Source: Plutella xylostella
Taxonomy: Eukaryota > Arthropoda > Insecta > Lepidoptera > Plutellidae
Direction: 5' to 3'
NCBI RefSeq assembly: GCF_932276165.1
Contig: NC_063986.1
Coordinates: forward strand, 3,484,501 to 3,548,500
Length of the DNA: 64,000 bases
Shown: in pieces, positions 12,767-23,478 of the stretch
Layout of the letters: each line of letters begins with the position of its first letter
How positions within the stretch are numbered: the stretch's first letter is position 1
Translations under genes and position numbers: made by a program
The notes under the pieces: model-generated
Databases searched by the model: none
The model's input: the letters and a program-made list of their open reading frames with translations, nothing else
Told to the model about the DNA's origin: nothing

Positions 12767-13584
12767 GATTATTTTTAATATTGTCTATTTTATCTTTTCC
12801 TTATATTTTATTGAAAAAAATATAATATAAAATAAGCGTTCGAATAGATTTAGCCTCCCAACCTTGTTAAAGTTCGAATGCTATGAATTGTTCGTGATGG
12901 AATTTTAACAATGAACAGTGAACTTTTAATGTTCGTGGTCATTGGTTGGACGGGCGTAACCGGTTCACAGAAGTTACTCCTGCCCTCTACTGGTAGGATG
13001 TCTAATTACTGCCTTACCAATTATTTATTGACTCAGGCGTACATCGTACAATATGATAATGTGTACCTTAGTGAGGCTCTTGAGTTTGACACCGACATGA
13101 TAAGAAGAAGATTATAATTATCTTTTTAATCCTGATTTCACCGTAATTAAGTTTTTTTTATAGTAAGCAAAGTATTGCTGCACTATAGCAGTCCACTGCA
13201 CGCCACTGGATGTGATCTTTAGCTTTTCGCTACTACTGCAATGTAACTTAATTATTAGCCTCCACAGTCTACACCGTATAAACATCTGATCTCTCTCCTA
13301 TCTCAATATATTTATAACCGTATCATTATCTTAATTTACTCACTTCTAAGTAAGTTTATTTTGAAGTTTGTAAGCAAAGTTTTGTAATGTGGTTAAAGAC
13401 GAAAATAGAAAGAGTTTGCTTATTAAGTAAACGCACGTTTGTAAGAGTCAAGGAAACTTTATAATAATGGAAGTTGGGTGTATTGTTAGCTTTACTTTAA
13501 TTAAAGACACAATGTAGGTACGTACCGAGTAAGCTAAATAAATCAAAAACCTGTAATTAGTAAAATAATATCCATCAGTAAAAA

Positions 13585-13680
13585 GTTGTTTCAGCGTGGT
13601 GGACTAGGCCTAAACCCTTGCTTCATTGGAAGGAGACCCGTGCCCCGGCAGTGGGGACGTGATGGGTCGTGATAGTGATT
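13585..13680 (+). repeat. 3'-tail fragment of RTE-like/5S-SINE repeat
   Basis: Shares CAGCGTGGTGGACTAGGCC, GGAAGGAGACCCGTGCCCC and GGGGACGTGATGGGTCGTGAT with the tail of the SINE at 19953-20365 and with 50259-50372. Only the 3' part is present here. Confidence 0.7.
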
Positions 13681-14369
13681 ATTGGTGAAAAAGATATTTT
13701 AAATATCCGTCTAAAAATTACATAAATACGTATGTATTGGAATGTTTTCAGTCTATGAAAAGATAGCTTAAAAGCGATGGATTGGTTTGAATTGAAATAA
13801 GCTTTACTAAATTGGTTACCACTTAACATAAAGTTGGGGGTCTAGTGACGTCATTTTTTTACTATCATAAAGTTTTTTCAAATTGTTATTTTTCATTGAG
13901 AAAAAATATTTAAATACGTGTTTCATAATTATTTTTTATAAAAAAAAAAATATTAAATTTTTTTTTTTTATCTTTTTTACAAATCAAATAAAAAATATGT
14001 AAATAAAATAAATATATTAGGAAACAGGCCTATTCTTCAAAGAAAATCTACGTTTCAAGTATAGAGTAACCCTCCAGAGCTACGGCCTTTCGGCTTTTAA
14101 TACATAATATGTAAGTACGTCACTACTTACATAACTACATAAATATGCAGAAAACTAACAAACTTTTTTCTATCATCCTTTGAAAGCAGACAGTATTTTA
14201 TTCACTTCTAAGTTCATGCACATTCTCTGCAATAAAGTTTATATTGCAAGAGAACGTAATATTACTGGGCTATGTGTGTCATATTTCTAGCCCCTGGCGA
14301 TATGCAGCCTACAGGCTGAGATCACTGACTATACAGGGGGTTGCGATAGGTAAGTAGTAATTGTATGTA

Positions 14370-14539
14370 TGTGGGGATAAATAAAAAGTAGTATTTTAAT
14401 GATGTATCACGTCGTTTAATTTATACCAAACTTAATCGTCTTTACGTCTTTACGTCTTTTCACACTCTGCTTTCACTCTATGCTCCTCTGTTATTCGTCG
14501 TCATGGATACTTCACCTTGCGTTCTGTTCCACTCCCACA
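14370..14539 (-). repeat. 3' LTR
   Basis: 170 bp, downstream LTR of the minus-strand element; termini TGTGGG...CCCACA; preceded on the plus strand by TGTA at 14366-14369. Confidence 0.92.
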
Positions 14540-14677
14540 CTCGGCCATCCTGACATTAAGGCTGCCCTCAGCCTTATTAATTACAATATATTAACAACTT
14601 AACTAATAATACTAATAAGAACAAACAATAAGAAAAAACAAATACGGCATTACATTTTAAAACACACACATTCGTCA

Positions 14678-16483
14678 TCATTCATTCATCATCACTTTTA
14701 TCTTTCTTTCCCCCAGTATCACTTCCTTTCTTTTCTTCTTTCTTGTCTTCTTTTGTTTCATCTTCTTTTCCTTCTTTCTTTTCATCTTTTTTATCTCGTG
14801 TATCTCTTCTCTTCTTATCTTTCTTCTCTCATGTGTAACTCGCCTTCTAATCCTTCTTAGCCCCGGTCCCACTTTTATCATCATCCTTGTCCTAGTCTTT
14901 TCCCTTGTCACCGGGATATCATCCTTCAGCACAATCTTCATCTGTATGGGAGCCTCCTTGACCTGTAGGGGCTGGTAGTTCTCTACCATCTCCGTCAGCT
15001 GCTCCTTGTACTGGATATCACCAATGTAATCTACAACCACAGAATCACACGTATAACACCCTACTTGTTTCATCCATTCGTCATCTTTCATACGTAAACT
15101 CACGCGTCCGTCTTCCATAATCAATACCACTCTTCTCAAAAAATCTTGACCAATTATCACATCGTAAGGCAAACAACTTCTATTCACAACATGAAACAAT
15201 ACGTTATTATAATGTTCTTTATCTATCTTCACACTTAAAGTGACTTTCCCTAGGGGTTTCACTTCCAATTGTCCGAGTCCCACCAAAGCACTCACATGTC
15301 CCTCGTCAAACTTAGGAGAACCTATCAGTTTGTAGTATTCGTCGGTTAACAAGTTAACTTCACTGCCCGTATCTATTAAAGCAGTCATTTTGCAGTCTGA
15401 AATTTCAATAGTCTTCATCGGCTTTCGTCTTTCCGTCTGTTTGTTTACATTTGCATTCGCATCTGTCATCTTGACGTTGACGTCCATACAGTTTGAACTG
15501 TCACTGGCTGTCACGTTTGCGCCTGAATCCGTCGTGCCGCTCGTAGCGCTAGTGTAGTTCTCACGTCGTTGGTCGCTCCGACTCGCTGCTGAATTTTCGT
15601 TGTTTGACTCCGTAGGCATGGTGAACATTGAACGCCTCGGCCCACGCTGAGGTTGCTGCAGACCAGGTCGTCCTCGTCCAAACGCGTCGTTGCTCTGCCA
15701 GTTGCCGCTTCCGCCTGGCTGTTGACACTGCGTAGCAATATGTCCAAAGTCGTTGCAGCGGAAACATTTAATACCTCTCTGTCTGTACGGGCAATCTGCT
15801 GACATGTGATGACTCTCTCCACAGTTGTAGCACAGTCGCACGGCCGTCGTCCTGTTGCCTGGTGCGAGCGCAGCTGCTGCGGGGCCTGCGGGTGTAGTTG
15901 CAGTAGGTAGACGATTGAAGACCGGTGCCCGTCTTCCGCTCGACTTCTGCCTGATGGTCTCGTACACTTTCAACTTATCTTTCAGATCCCCATAGGTCGT
16001 CACGCCGTACAGCATCACCTTATGTAACTCGTCGTCTAGTATTCCGTCCACGATGTATTTAATAGCGACGTAGTCGGGCATCTTGCCTCGCTTGCCGAGC
16101 TCTTTCATTAACAGCATGTAGTCTAGGCACGTCTCATTTGCTTTCTTCTTCCGGCTGCTCATTAACTCATGGATCGTCTTGGAATCTACGGTGTCTGGGA
16201 ACTCCTTGGTGACCGCCGTCTTCAGAGCCTCCCACGTCTTGAAGGGTTTCTCTGAACGCAGCCAGAGTGCCGCCGTACCGGTCAGTGACCTGCGCCCCAC
16301 GATCAGCCGCTGCAGCTCCGTCCACCCGAAGATCTCGGCGTTGTCATCGACCTCCTGCGCCCACCGTGTTGCGGAATCGGTCTGGTCGCACCCACTGAAC
16401 TTAGCTACCAGCTCCTCCGTGTACGTGAGCGGTCCTGATGTTCCGACTGCCTCCCCGTCATCTCCCGTCGTCGTCCGTGGCAT
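14678..16483 (-). CDS. gag-protease polyprotein, 601 aa, with out-of-frame basic tail
   Basis: Start at 16483 lies about 165 nt after the primer site. Residues 20-180 resemble a retrotransposon gag capsid region. Two zinc knuckles follow, C218-x2-C-x4-H-x4-C231 and C240 to C253. The aspartic protease has ALIDTGS (D371) and the flap-side YDVIIGQDFL (about 440-449). After residue about 525, where reverse transcriptase would begin, the frame turns into an Arg/Lys-rich tail. The same DNA in the +1 frame reads a Lys/Glu/Asp-rich stretch ending in TGA. This suggests an internal deletion that joined protease to the end of the former pol gene out of frame. The gag and protease calls are firm; the deletion is inferred. 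Confidence 0.85.
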   Translation of the reverse strand: MPRTTTGDDGEAVGTSGPLTYTEELVAKFSGCDQTDSATRWAQEVDDNAEIFGWTELQRLIVGRRSLTGTAALWLRSEKPFKTWEALKTAVTKEFPDTVDSKTIHELMSSRKKKANETCLDYMLLMKELGKRGKMPDYVAIKYIVDGILDDELHKVMLYGVTTYGDLKDKLKVYETIRQKSSGRRAPVFNRLPTATTPAGPAAAALAPGNRTTAVRLCYNCGESHHMSADCPYRQRGIKCFRCNDFGHIATQCQQPGGSGNWQSNDAFGRGRPGLQQPQRGPRRSMFTMPTESNNENSAASRSDQRRENYTSATSGTTDSGANVTASDSSNCMDVNVKMTDANANVNKQTERRKPMKTIEISDCKMTALIDTGSEVNLLTDEYYKLIGSPKFDEGHVSALVGLGQLEVKPLGKVTLSVKIDKEHYNNVLFHVVNRSCLPYDVIIGQDFLRRVVLIMEDGRVSLRMKDDEWMKQVGCYTCDSVVVDYIGDIQYKEQLTEMVENYQPLQVKEAPIQMKIVLKDDIPVTREKTRTRMMIKVGPGLRRIRRRVTHERRKIRREEIHEIKKMKRKKEKKMKQKKTRKKKRKEVILGERKIKVMMNE

Positions 16484-16648
16484 CTTCTTGTCGTCGTCGT
16501 TACGTCTTAAAATGGTATATGTTCAGACCTGGAGGCGTTGTGATGCGAAGAAAAATTTTCTTGTAAAATTTGCAACTGTCAATCTTGCTCTTTTTATAAA
16601 AATCCGTCTTCATCCGCCGTAATCTCCGAGATTTTTTTAATTTTATTT

Positions 16649-16666
16649 ATCCCGGACGAGCCCCCA
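16649..16666 (-). promoter_or_regulatory. primer binding site complementary to tRNA-Pro
   Basis: Read on the minus strand this is TGGGGGCTCGTCCGGGAT, three bases after the 5' LTR. It is the well-known 18-nt tRNA-Pro primer site sequence also used by murine leukaemia virus. It fixes the element's direction. Confidence 0.85.
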
Positions 16667-16669
16667 ATT

Positions 16670-16839
16670 TGTGGGGATAAATAAAAAGTAGTATTTTAAT
16701 GATATATCACGTCGTTTAATTTATACCAAACTTAATCGTCTTTACGTCTTTACGTCTTTTCACACTCTGCTTTCACTCTATGCTCCTCTGTTATTCGTCG
16801 TCATGGATACTTCACCTTGCGTTCTGTTCCACTCCCACA
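16670..16839 (-). repeat. 5' LTR
   Basis: 170 bp, same sequence as 14370-14539 apart from one visible A/G difference; followed on the plus strand by TGTA at 16840-16843. Confidence 0.92.
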
Positions 16840-19800
16840 TGTATAAATCGCGTCGTTGTTCACAACAACGATATAGGTATTATTTTTTATATCTTACTTT
16901 TTACGATATTTTATATGATATTTTTACGTTTAGTATAATATATTTATTTTTCCAATTTTCAGATATTTCACAATTTATGTAAGTGAATTTTTGATAATAC
17001 ATGTCCTTATTCACATATTTATCAGGACAACCTTGATCGCTCGCGTATTGTTACTCTAAGAGGAGTCAGGTATCGTTGCATCAGCCTGTACCAGAATCTC
17101 AAAGATTTTAAGTACATAATAATATATGAAACTTATCAAGTTACGATCCCGGAAACGGAAATCACAAAGCGGCAACTGTTATTAAAACACTGTAAGGCTG
17201 TTTATTGACTATCCCCAGCATAAATTAAACGTTAATTTTCTAACTCCTTAGGGCCTCTTAAATTTAAAGCCGAAATTAAATCGGAACAAAATAAGGATAA
17301 AGTTACCCCATAATTCCAAATTTAAATTTTAAATTATTTATTACTTGGGTTTGGAAATTTATATATTGTGTGTTTTGAAGCTAGAAAATTACGACCAAAC
17401 CTGCAATATAAATTCAGTCTGACCTTTTAAACATTGTATTCATCATAATTTATTTTTATGGTATTGTATTACAGCCTGAATACCCGTACCTGCCACGTAT
17501 AACCAATTTAAAGTCAAATGCTTTTATTCGTTGTATAAATAAAATATATTTTCTTATGAACGTAATTTTTTAACAAACTACTTTGTCTTAAAGTTGGTTA
17601 ACGTTGGTTATGGTTGGTCCTATCATAAGACGATAGTTATTTTAATTTATCTGAAGGGCTAGCACGGGGCGCATTATTTAAGACGTGAAAAAAGATCTCC
17701 GTCGCGCTCGCTCGTGAGGCTGCGCGATGTGAGTAAGCGCGATGCAAAAAAAATTGTCACGTTTTAATTGCGCCCCGTGCTAGCCCTTCTGGCAGTGTTC
17801 CACTTATTGTTATTAAAGTACCTACTACGTCTTGACACTGAAATTGTGATATAAATTTCATGTTTCAGTGTACATCTTAAATTAATATGGAAAGCCATAA
17901 ATTACTTAGTAAAGGTACGTTGTATGATCATTATTATAACAGGGTGTGTTTAAAACGGTACGGTGACTGTAAAAAATAAAATTTATGACATTGAATCTCT
18001 TTAAATAATTAAGCTGAGTAGGTAATAAAAGTAAATATGTTTGTAAATTACACTATACTCGTACTTACTTATGTGTATGCCAATGGGAAAAAATATTGTC
18101 TATCGTCCATTTTGTTTGTCCATTTGTTTGATTTACATCTACATATTATAGAGGTTTCCGGAATATTTTTGTTTGAAAAATTTAAAGGAATATTCATGAT
18201 GTTTATGAAATTTGCAATAAATAACAATTAGTTTTATTTATTAATAGAGTTTTGTTACGGAAAGTAGCCTAACTCGATGATTATTTTCTATTAATTAGGT
18301 AAATTATGTTTACCAATTTCGGCAGCATTAAAATTTATCATCATCATCATCATCATCAATTATTTTACTTTTTGGAAGGGATCGTCCAGTAAGCTTCAGT
18401 GATCGTAAGCGATAATTGAAGTTATAAATTTATGCAGCATAATTGGCACGGTCACTTATTGGATTTCAAGTAGTTTTTTCTGAGCGCTTCCTTGCTTCTA
18501 ATTTTGGCAGAATTTATCATTATAATCGTGTTTTACAAGCAACTAAATGTAGTGACATACGTAATAATAACAGGTGTAATATGTTAAAAATACAGAATAC
18601 CTACATAACTCTTTTGTAAACTATAGAAAGATATTCCGTGAACGAAAATGAATTTTTGTTTTTTGCTGAAATTCCATAAGGTAGGTATTATTTTACTGCT
18701 TTAAAGTAATTTCTGTTAAGTGAATAAAGAATGTCTTTGATCAGAATAACTTTGTTGAGTTTCGTCTAAATCACTTATTTTCCATTCCAGTCGAGTAAAA
18801 GAGAATGATTCTTAAAAAGAATTACATAAATTGAAATAACAAATGTTTTGATTCTTGAAAATGTTTCTCAAATAACATTACATACCTAATCAGTTTTAGT
18901 GAAATATTTCAATTAGGTTTGCATAGCTCACTGTAATGTAGTCAGACTTTATATTTTTTCGTTGTATGGCAAAAAGAATAATCATTTTTTTTAACTGAAC
19001 ATGTGACGTCATTTTTGCTTCTTTTAATACATTGATCTTAATAATAATATTATGAGTAGGGTAACATTTTGAAATGTCATCCAGCAAATATAGCAATAAA
19101 AATACAAAAAAATGGCTACATTATATAGCATGCTTGGTCAGCTGCTTTTTATTTAAATTGTCCTATCGGTATTATAGTGCTGAACTTATTACACTACACG
19201 AGGAGGTACAATACCTACACCCTGATTGATTTCCCAGTATAAAGTATATGTGCAACAGTTTCAAACCCAGCACACACATAGAACTAGTCAGCAAAAATAT
19301 ACACTTTCCGGCACCTCCCCCAGTCTTACCCAACATACAATTTTGACAACAATAACTTTGCAAGTGAAACTAAAGTCAATAACAATATAAAAACGCCAGA
19401 ATAACAATTGTTCTTAAAAAATTCTGGCACTGATATGATTCGTCTGAAACTTCTTCATTAGTTTAAGGTACCTACTACCTACTTACCATTTACGGAAAAA
19501 ATTCCATCCTTTACCCGTTGCAAAGCTACCGTTGCCAGTCTCTAGCGTGTTACAGTATTGAGAGACTGACACATTTCTCAGTCGACGAGTCTCACAGAAT
19601 ATTGATAAGCCGAATCCGTCATAGCGTACCGCCAGATGCGCTCCGAAATTACTTTCTGATAAATCCGCTGAACTTGTTAAACTCGCCGTGCTGTGATGTA
19701 CTGTACTTTATTCTGTGAGCGATATTTAGATGTTGGAACTGCTGAGGAGTACGTTAATAAATCGGTTTCCGAATGCGTGTATGCGGTGGGAAGTTATTGC

Positions 19801-19940
19801 GTGGCTATGGGAATTATAACTAGCTAGCAACAGCGGCTTTCCTGTAATTTTCACTTTTGCATCACCCTCTAAAATAACTCTTCTCTAAGTAGTACCAGAT
19901 ATAATTTTTAGAAATACAGTCTATGTGGTAAATCATAAGT
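16840..19940. other. gene-free AT-rich stretch with one MITE
   Basis: Apart from the element at 17654-17788 and a (CAT)n run at about 18339-18360, I see only AT-rich unique sequence with scattered short frames. Confidence 0.4.
17651..17791. mobile_element. 135-bp inverted-repeat MITE with CTG target duplication
   Basis: Element 17654-17788 begins AAGGGCTAGCACGGGGCGCA and ends with its inverse (TGCGCCCCGTGCTAGCCCTT). It is flanked by CTG on both sides. The centre is GC-rich with CGCG words. Confidence 0.75.
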
Positions 19941-20377
19941 AATTAAGTATGTCATCATCATCATCATGACCCATCACGTCCCCACTGCTGGGGCACGGGT
20001 CTCCTTCCAATGAAGGAAGGGTTTTAGGCCTACTCCACCACGCTGGCCTAGTGCGGGTTGGTGGACCCCAACACAAGCAAGCTTGTGCAGCTTGTGCTGA
20101 GAGAGTTGTCGAGTAAGTGGGCAACCCAACTGCCAGATGTTTTCAAGCTGCCCGAAGGCCTCTGACTAGGCTTAACGACTGCTGCCGAAGCAGCAACCGG
20201 GACCCACGGCTTGCCGTGATGTCCGAAGCACGGAAGCGTCCAGAAAAGAACCACTTGAAATCGGTCACCCATCCAATGGCTGACCGTGCCAGTTGTTGCT
20301 TAACCTCAGTGATCAGTCACGATCACTGAAGCCCGCTCGACTACGGACGCTTCCGCTCGACTACGAATTAAGTATGT
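19941..20377 (-). repeat. 5S-rRNA-derived SINE (SINE3 type) with (CAT)n tail
   Basis: Element 19953-20365 on the minus strand is bounded by a perfect 12-bp repeat, AATTAAGTATGT (19941-19952 and 20366-20377). Its 5' part matches 5S rRNA in the internal promoter region: GATCACTGAGGTTAAGCA, then ATTGGATGGGTGACCG, corresponding to the A and C boxes. The 3' part (CAGCGTGGTGGAG ... GGGGACGTGATGGGTC) and its (ATG)n end look RTE-like and occur alone at 13585 and 50259. The extreme 5' end carries a short duplication of GCTCGACTACG. Confidence 0.85.
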
Positions 20378-20746
20378 ATAATTTCTTAATACCTGTAGTA
20401 GATAGTAGTAGTACCTCTACCTACCTAATTTATTTGTATTGTTAGTTATAACATAATAAATCTTCTAGGTACTTATATGGTTTCTCCAAAACTTACATGC
20501 TTGGCTATAATTATCTCTACATTATTCCTACTCAGAACGACTGAACTGAACGCGTATCGTAGTTGCTTACGAAATTCACAGAGGGCAGCACTTGGTGGAA
20601 TTCTCTACTGAAGCTTAAGTCTTGGGTCTGAAAAGTTTAGGACTCGAGTCGGTGGTGGCCAGAAGAGTGGAAAGTTTGTTTTTAAGGCCCCTTATTCATG
20701 ATGCCTCAACGTTTATGAAGATATACTGCGTGGAATAACTTTTTAA

Positions 20747-21097
20747 GTTGCACTCGCGAGCAATGAAAAAGTTCCACTTACGAAATACCGCCTCTAAATG
20801 GCGTCTTTTTTTAATATATGTATATTTAATAATAATATTGTATACTAGTTGTTCCCGCTAGCTTCGCTTCGCCTTAAAAAGTTTTCCCGTGGGAATTTCG
20901 GCATAAAAAATAGCCTATGTTCTTTCTCAGGGTCTAGACCATTTATGTATACCAAATTTAAATGATAAATCCGTTCAGTAGTTTTGGTGTGAAAGAGTAA
21001 CAGACAGACCCAGTTACTTTTGCATTTATAATATTAAGATAGGATATAATTTGGGTGATTCTCACTGGAACTTTTTAATTGCTATTGAGTGTAGTAT
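20747..21097. repeat. GAGCAATGAAAAAGTTCC MITE interrupted by another repeat
   Basis: Left end GCGAGCAATGAAAAAGTTCC at about 20757. The inverted right end CTCACTGGAACTTTTTAATT lies at about 21061. Between them sits the 20846-21046 repeat, so the second element inserted into the first. Confidence 0.6.
20846..21046 (+). repeat. interspersed repeat, CTAG(T/C)TGTTCCCGC...TTATAATATTA type
   Basis: About 200 bp shared with 43422-43652: TTTTCCCGTGGGAATT, CCTATGTTCTTTCTCAGGGT, ATCCGTTCAGTAGTTTTGG, GAAAGAGTAACAGACAGAC, and the terminal CATTTATAATATTA. It is a common lepidopteran repeat; its class is not determined here. Confidence 0.75.
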
Positions 21098-21333
21098 GTC
21101 TTTTCAAAGTTGCTATAATTTTGCATGGGATGCACGACAGACAAGGTGAAAATTAAGTTAACTCGATTATACCTTGTGTCAGATTTGCTTACGATTTCTG
21201 TCACTGTTAGGTAGTGGTATTTTATTATATTATCTTACACTCTGTTAGCAAGTTTTTACAACAATCTCAACTGCGGGTTTTTGTTGGGTGGGTTTAAAAC
21301 GAAACAACAAAACTATAATATTTGGTTACAAGT

Positions 21334-23095
21334 TTTATTTTAAATTTCATAAAATGATATCAACATCTTAATGTAAACATTGATAAATATATTCCTGTCA
21401 ATACAGATTTATCATGAAGCAGATGTTTTGATTACTATTAACAAATACGTTATTACATACATTGATTGTCATTTTTATTGTCAACATTTAATCGTATTGT
21501 GACTACTTTTTATAGTTCTAAGTACATAGCAATTCGTTTATAAATTAACATAAATATGGAGCTGAAATTAAACGAAGTATCTACTTATAAAATAAATTAA
21601 ATAGTACATAAACTTAATTAAAATAACCAATTCGGTAACAGTTCAAGTTTAAGATTAATTATTAATAGGGAAATTTAAAAAATAATGACCAGTTCCTCTC
21701 CATTATCCATTCTCCAAACATCTTTTATCAAAACTCATACAATATTCATTCAACACTAATATTTCTACAATAAATTCATCCATGTCGCTTACAAACTACG
21801 TTTCTGTGAAGTCCAAAAGGAACCCCATCGACCACTAAATTAATTTAAACGCATATTTGATTGTGCCAAATACAATAATACCAACACCCTATTCGGAAGA
21901 CATAAATTTATTGTTACGATTAATTCAAATATTTTATATTTTACGACTAAAGTTTTAGTTTTCTATAACAAGCAGTAACTCTAGCTAGTGCATTGCTTTT
22001 TTTTTCTTTTGACTTCCGATTCCCGACTGGCCAGGCTTGGCAATCATTACAGCACATTCGGAATTCGTTTACCGAACTTTGTCTATGGCTTAACTCTACA
22101 ATTCGATTGAAACCCCACTTTTCCACGCCAGCGAGTCGAACTGTATTTTTGTTCTATTTTTGAAATGCAACGCGGTGGCTGGCTTCACCAATATTCTCTG
22201 TTAAAATAGAAATGAAAAGTCTACTTTCCCGCCGCTCGTGTGCAACGATCGCCAATCACTAAGTTGCGTATAAAACTTCGTTGTTACTCAAAATTTAGGA
22301 CTTAATCCTTCTCTGATTACGTTTAAAAGCTACGATTTTAGTTCAATGACGATTTATTTTGAAATATTCAATAACGTTTAAATATGATAAAATATACATT
22401 CAATTTACACATTTTATACAGCGAAACATTTTGTTCTATATTTTTTGGTCTCTATGTGTCTTATTATTTACTACAAACTATTTATTGTATTGTTTACAGT
22501 ATGTATTGTCATGTTTAAGTTATTGTATTATACTTATGAATCTTATAATTTATAATATTATGAATAAAAAAACGTAGGTATAGTATATGAAATGATGTTA
22601 CAAAATATCAATAATGACCAAATCACAATACCCATACTACATTCCTATTACAATGTTTCACATTACAAATTATAGCTAAAGTGGTACATTATGTCATACC
22701 AATTGATATGATAAAAGTGATATTATAATTTTAAAAAAGTCAAAAATTTATGTATATAATCATGTTATCAATATTTAAAAATTAATACTTTACGAAACAT
22801 CAACATTGTAGGTAACAAGTCGATATTATGACCTTATTCAAACGTTTATTGTCATTTTTACAATTCATAAGGCTGAAACTAGTTATTACATTGAATTCAC
22901 AATTTATTATCATTAAGTTTTTGATAAAACGTATTTACTAGTAACCATTAAGTATATCAATCCTAATCCATTATTAATCTATAACTTAACATTCTTATAC
23001 ATTCTCATACAAAATTCACTGTAACAGCCATTTGGATTATCAGTTAGTTCTACAGCTATACGTTCTGACACTATCAACAACACTACTCGCGACTT
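21334..23095 (-). other. probable 3' UTR of the DIP-like gene
   Basis: This AT-rich stretch after the stop codon contains no recognisable transposon, unlike nearly every other stretch of this size here. AATAAA on the minus strand occurs at several places, including 22903-22908 and 21334-21339. The distal one is followed by a T/G-rich segment (TTTTGTTGTTTCGTTTT), a good cleavage context. Extent is inferred only. Confidence 0.35.
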
Positions 23096-23478
23096 TTATA
23101 CAGCGCTTGTGAGACAGACAAAACAAGTGACGGCGACCAATAGCGTCGCAGTATGCGTATGCGCACGGCCGTAGATGACTTGTCGTGGCGGGCCGGACGG
23201 CCGGACCTTCTGTCTCTCAGTTCTCTGCGCGTATTCATTGTACGTGCTATTTGCTTGTGAGCCATACGCGTTGACGTTGAAAAAGTTGAAGGCGTTGTTC
23301 AGTTCCGTTTGACGGAGGTCTCCGTCGATGACGTTTTGGTTGCCGCGGTCGTGCTGCTTCTTGAGGTGTCGCTTCGGCGGCCGCGACGTCGTTGTAGTTG
23401 ACGTCGTCGGTCGCTGCGTCGTCGTCGTCGTTGTCGTGGTAGTTGTCGTTGTCGTTGTCGTCGTCCTTTGCGGCGTCT
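23096..23478 (-). CDS. DIP-like gene, exon 8 (Thr-rich stalk and C-terminal anchor signal)
   Basis: 383 nt with acceptor GTCAACAG and stop TAA at 23098-23096; phase 1 entry. After ETPQR comes a run of 16 Thr (ACN codons, 23417-23464), then a basic/polar stalk containing NST. The last residues, ATLLVAVTCFVCLTSAV, are hydrophobic and end without a basic cytoplasmic tail, as expected for a GPI-anchor signal. The opposite strand gives a spurious poly-valine frame. Acceptor choice is fixed by phase and by the open frame. Confidence 0.87.

Larger units (their letters stand above)
11344..14369. other. gene-free stretch
   Basis: Mostly AT-rich. A GC-balanced block at about 12460-12660 on the plus strand reads open for 110 codons but shows no domain. 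A GCTACG-rich palindromic cluster lies at 12692-12766, and an RTE/SINE-like tail at 13585-13680. Confidence 0.4.
14370..16839 (-). mobile_element. young non-autonomous Ty3/gypsy-type LTR retrotransposon
   Basis: Two 170-bp LTRs (14370-14539 and 16670-16839) begin TGTGGG and end CCCACA and differ at one position that I can see (G/A in TGAT[G/A]TATCACG). TGTA directly flanks both sides, a 4-bp target duplication. Next to the 5' LTR (minus-strand sense) is an 18-nt primer site. The 2.1 kb interior encodes only gag and protease; reverse transcriptase, RNase H and integrase are absent, so mobility would depend on enzymes supplied in trans. The tract before the 3' LTR is a poor polypurine match. 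Confidence 0.92.

Noticed and set aside
16179..16622. 147-codon plus-strand frame
   Set aside because: It lies antisense to the gag frame and LTR element leader; no domain.
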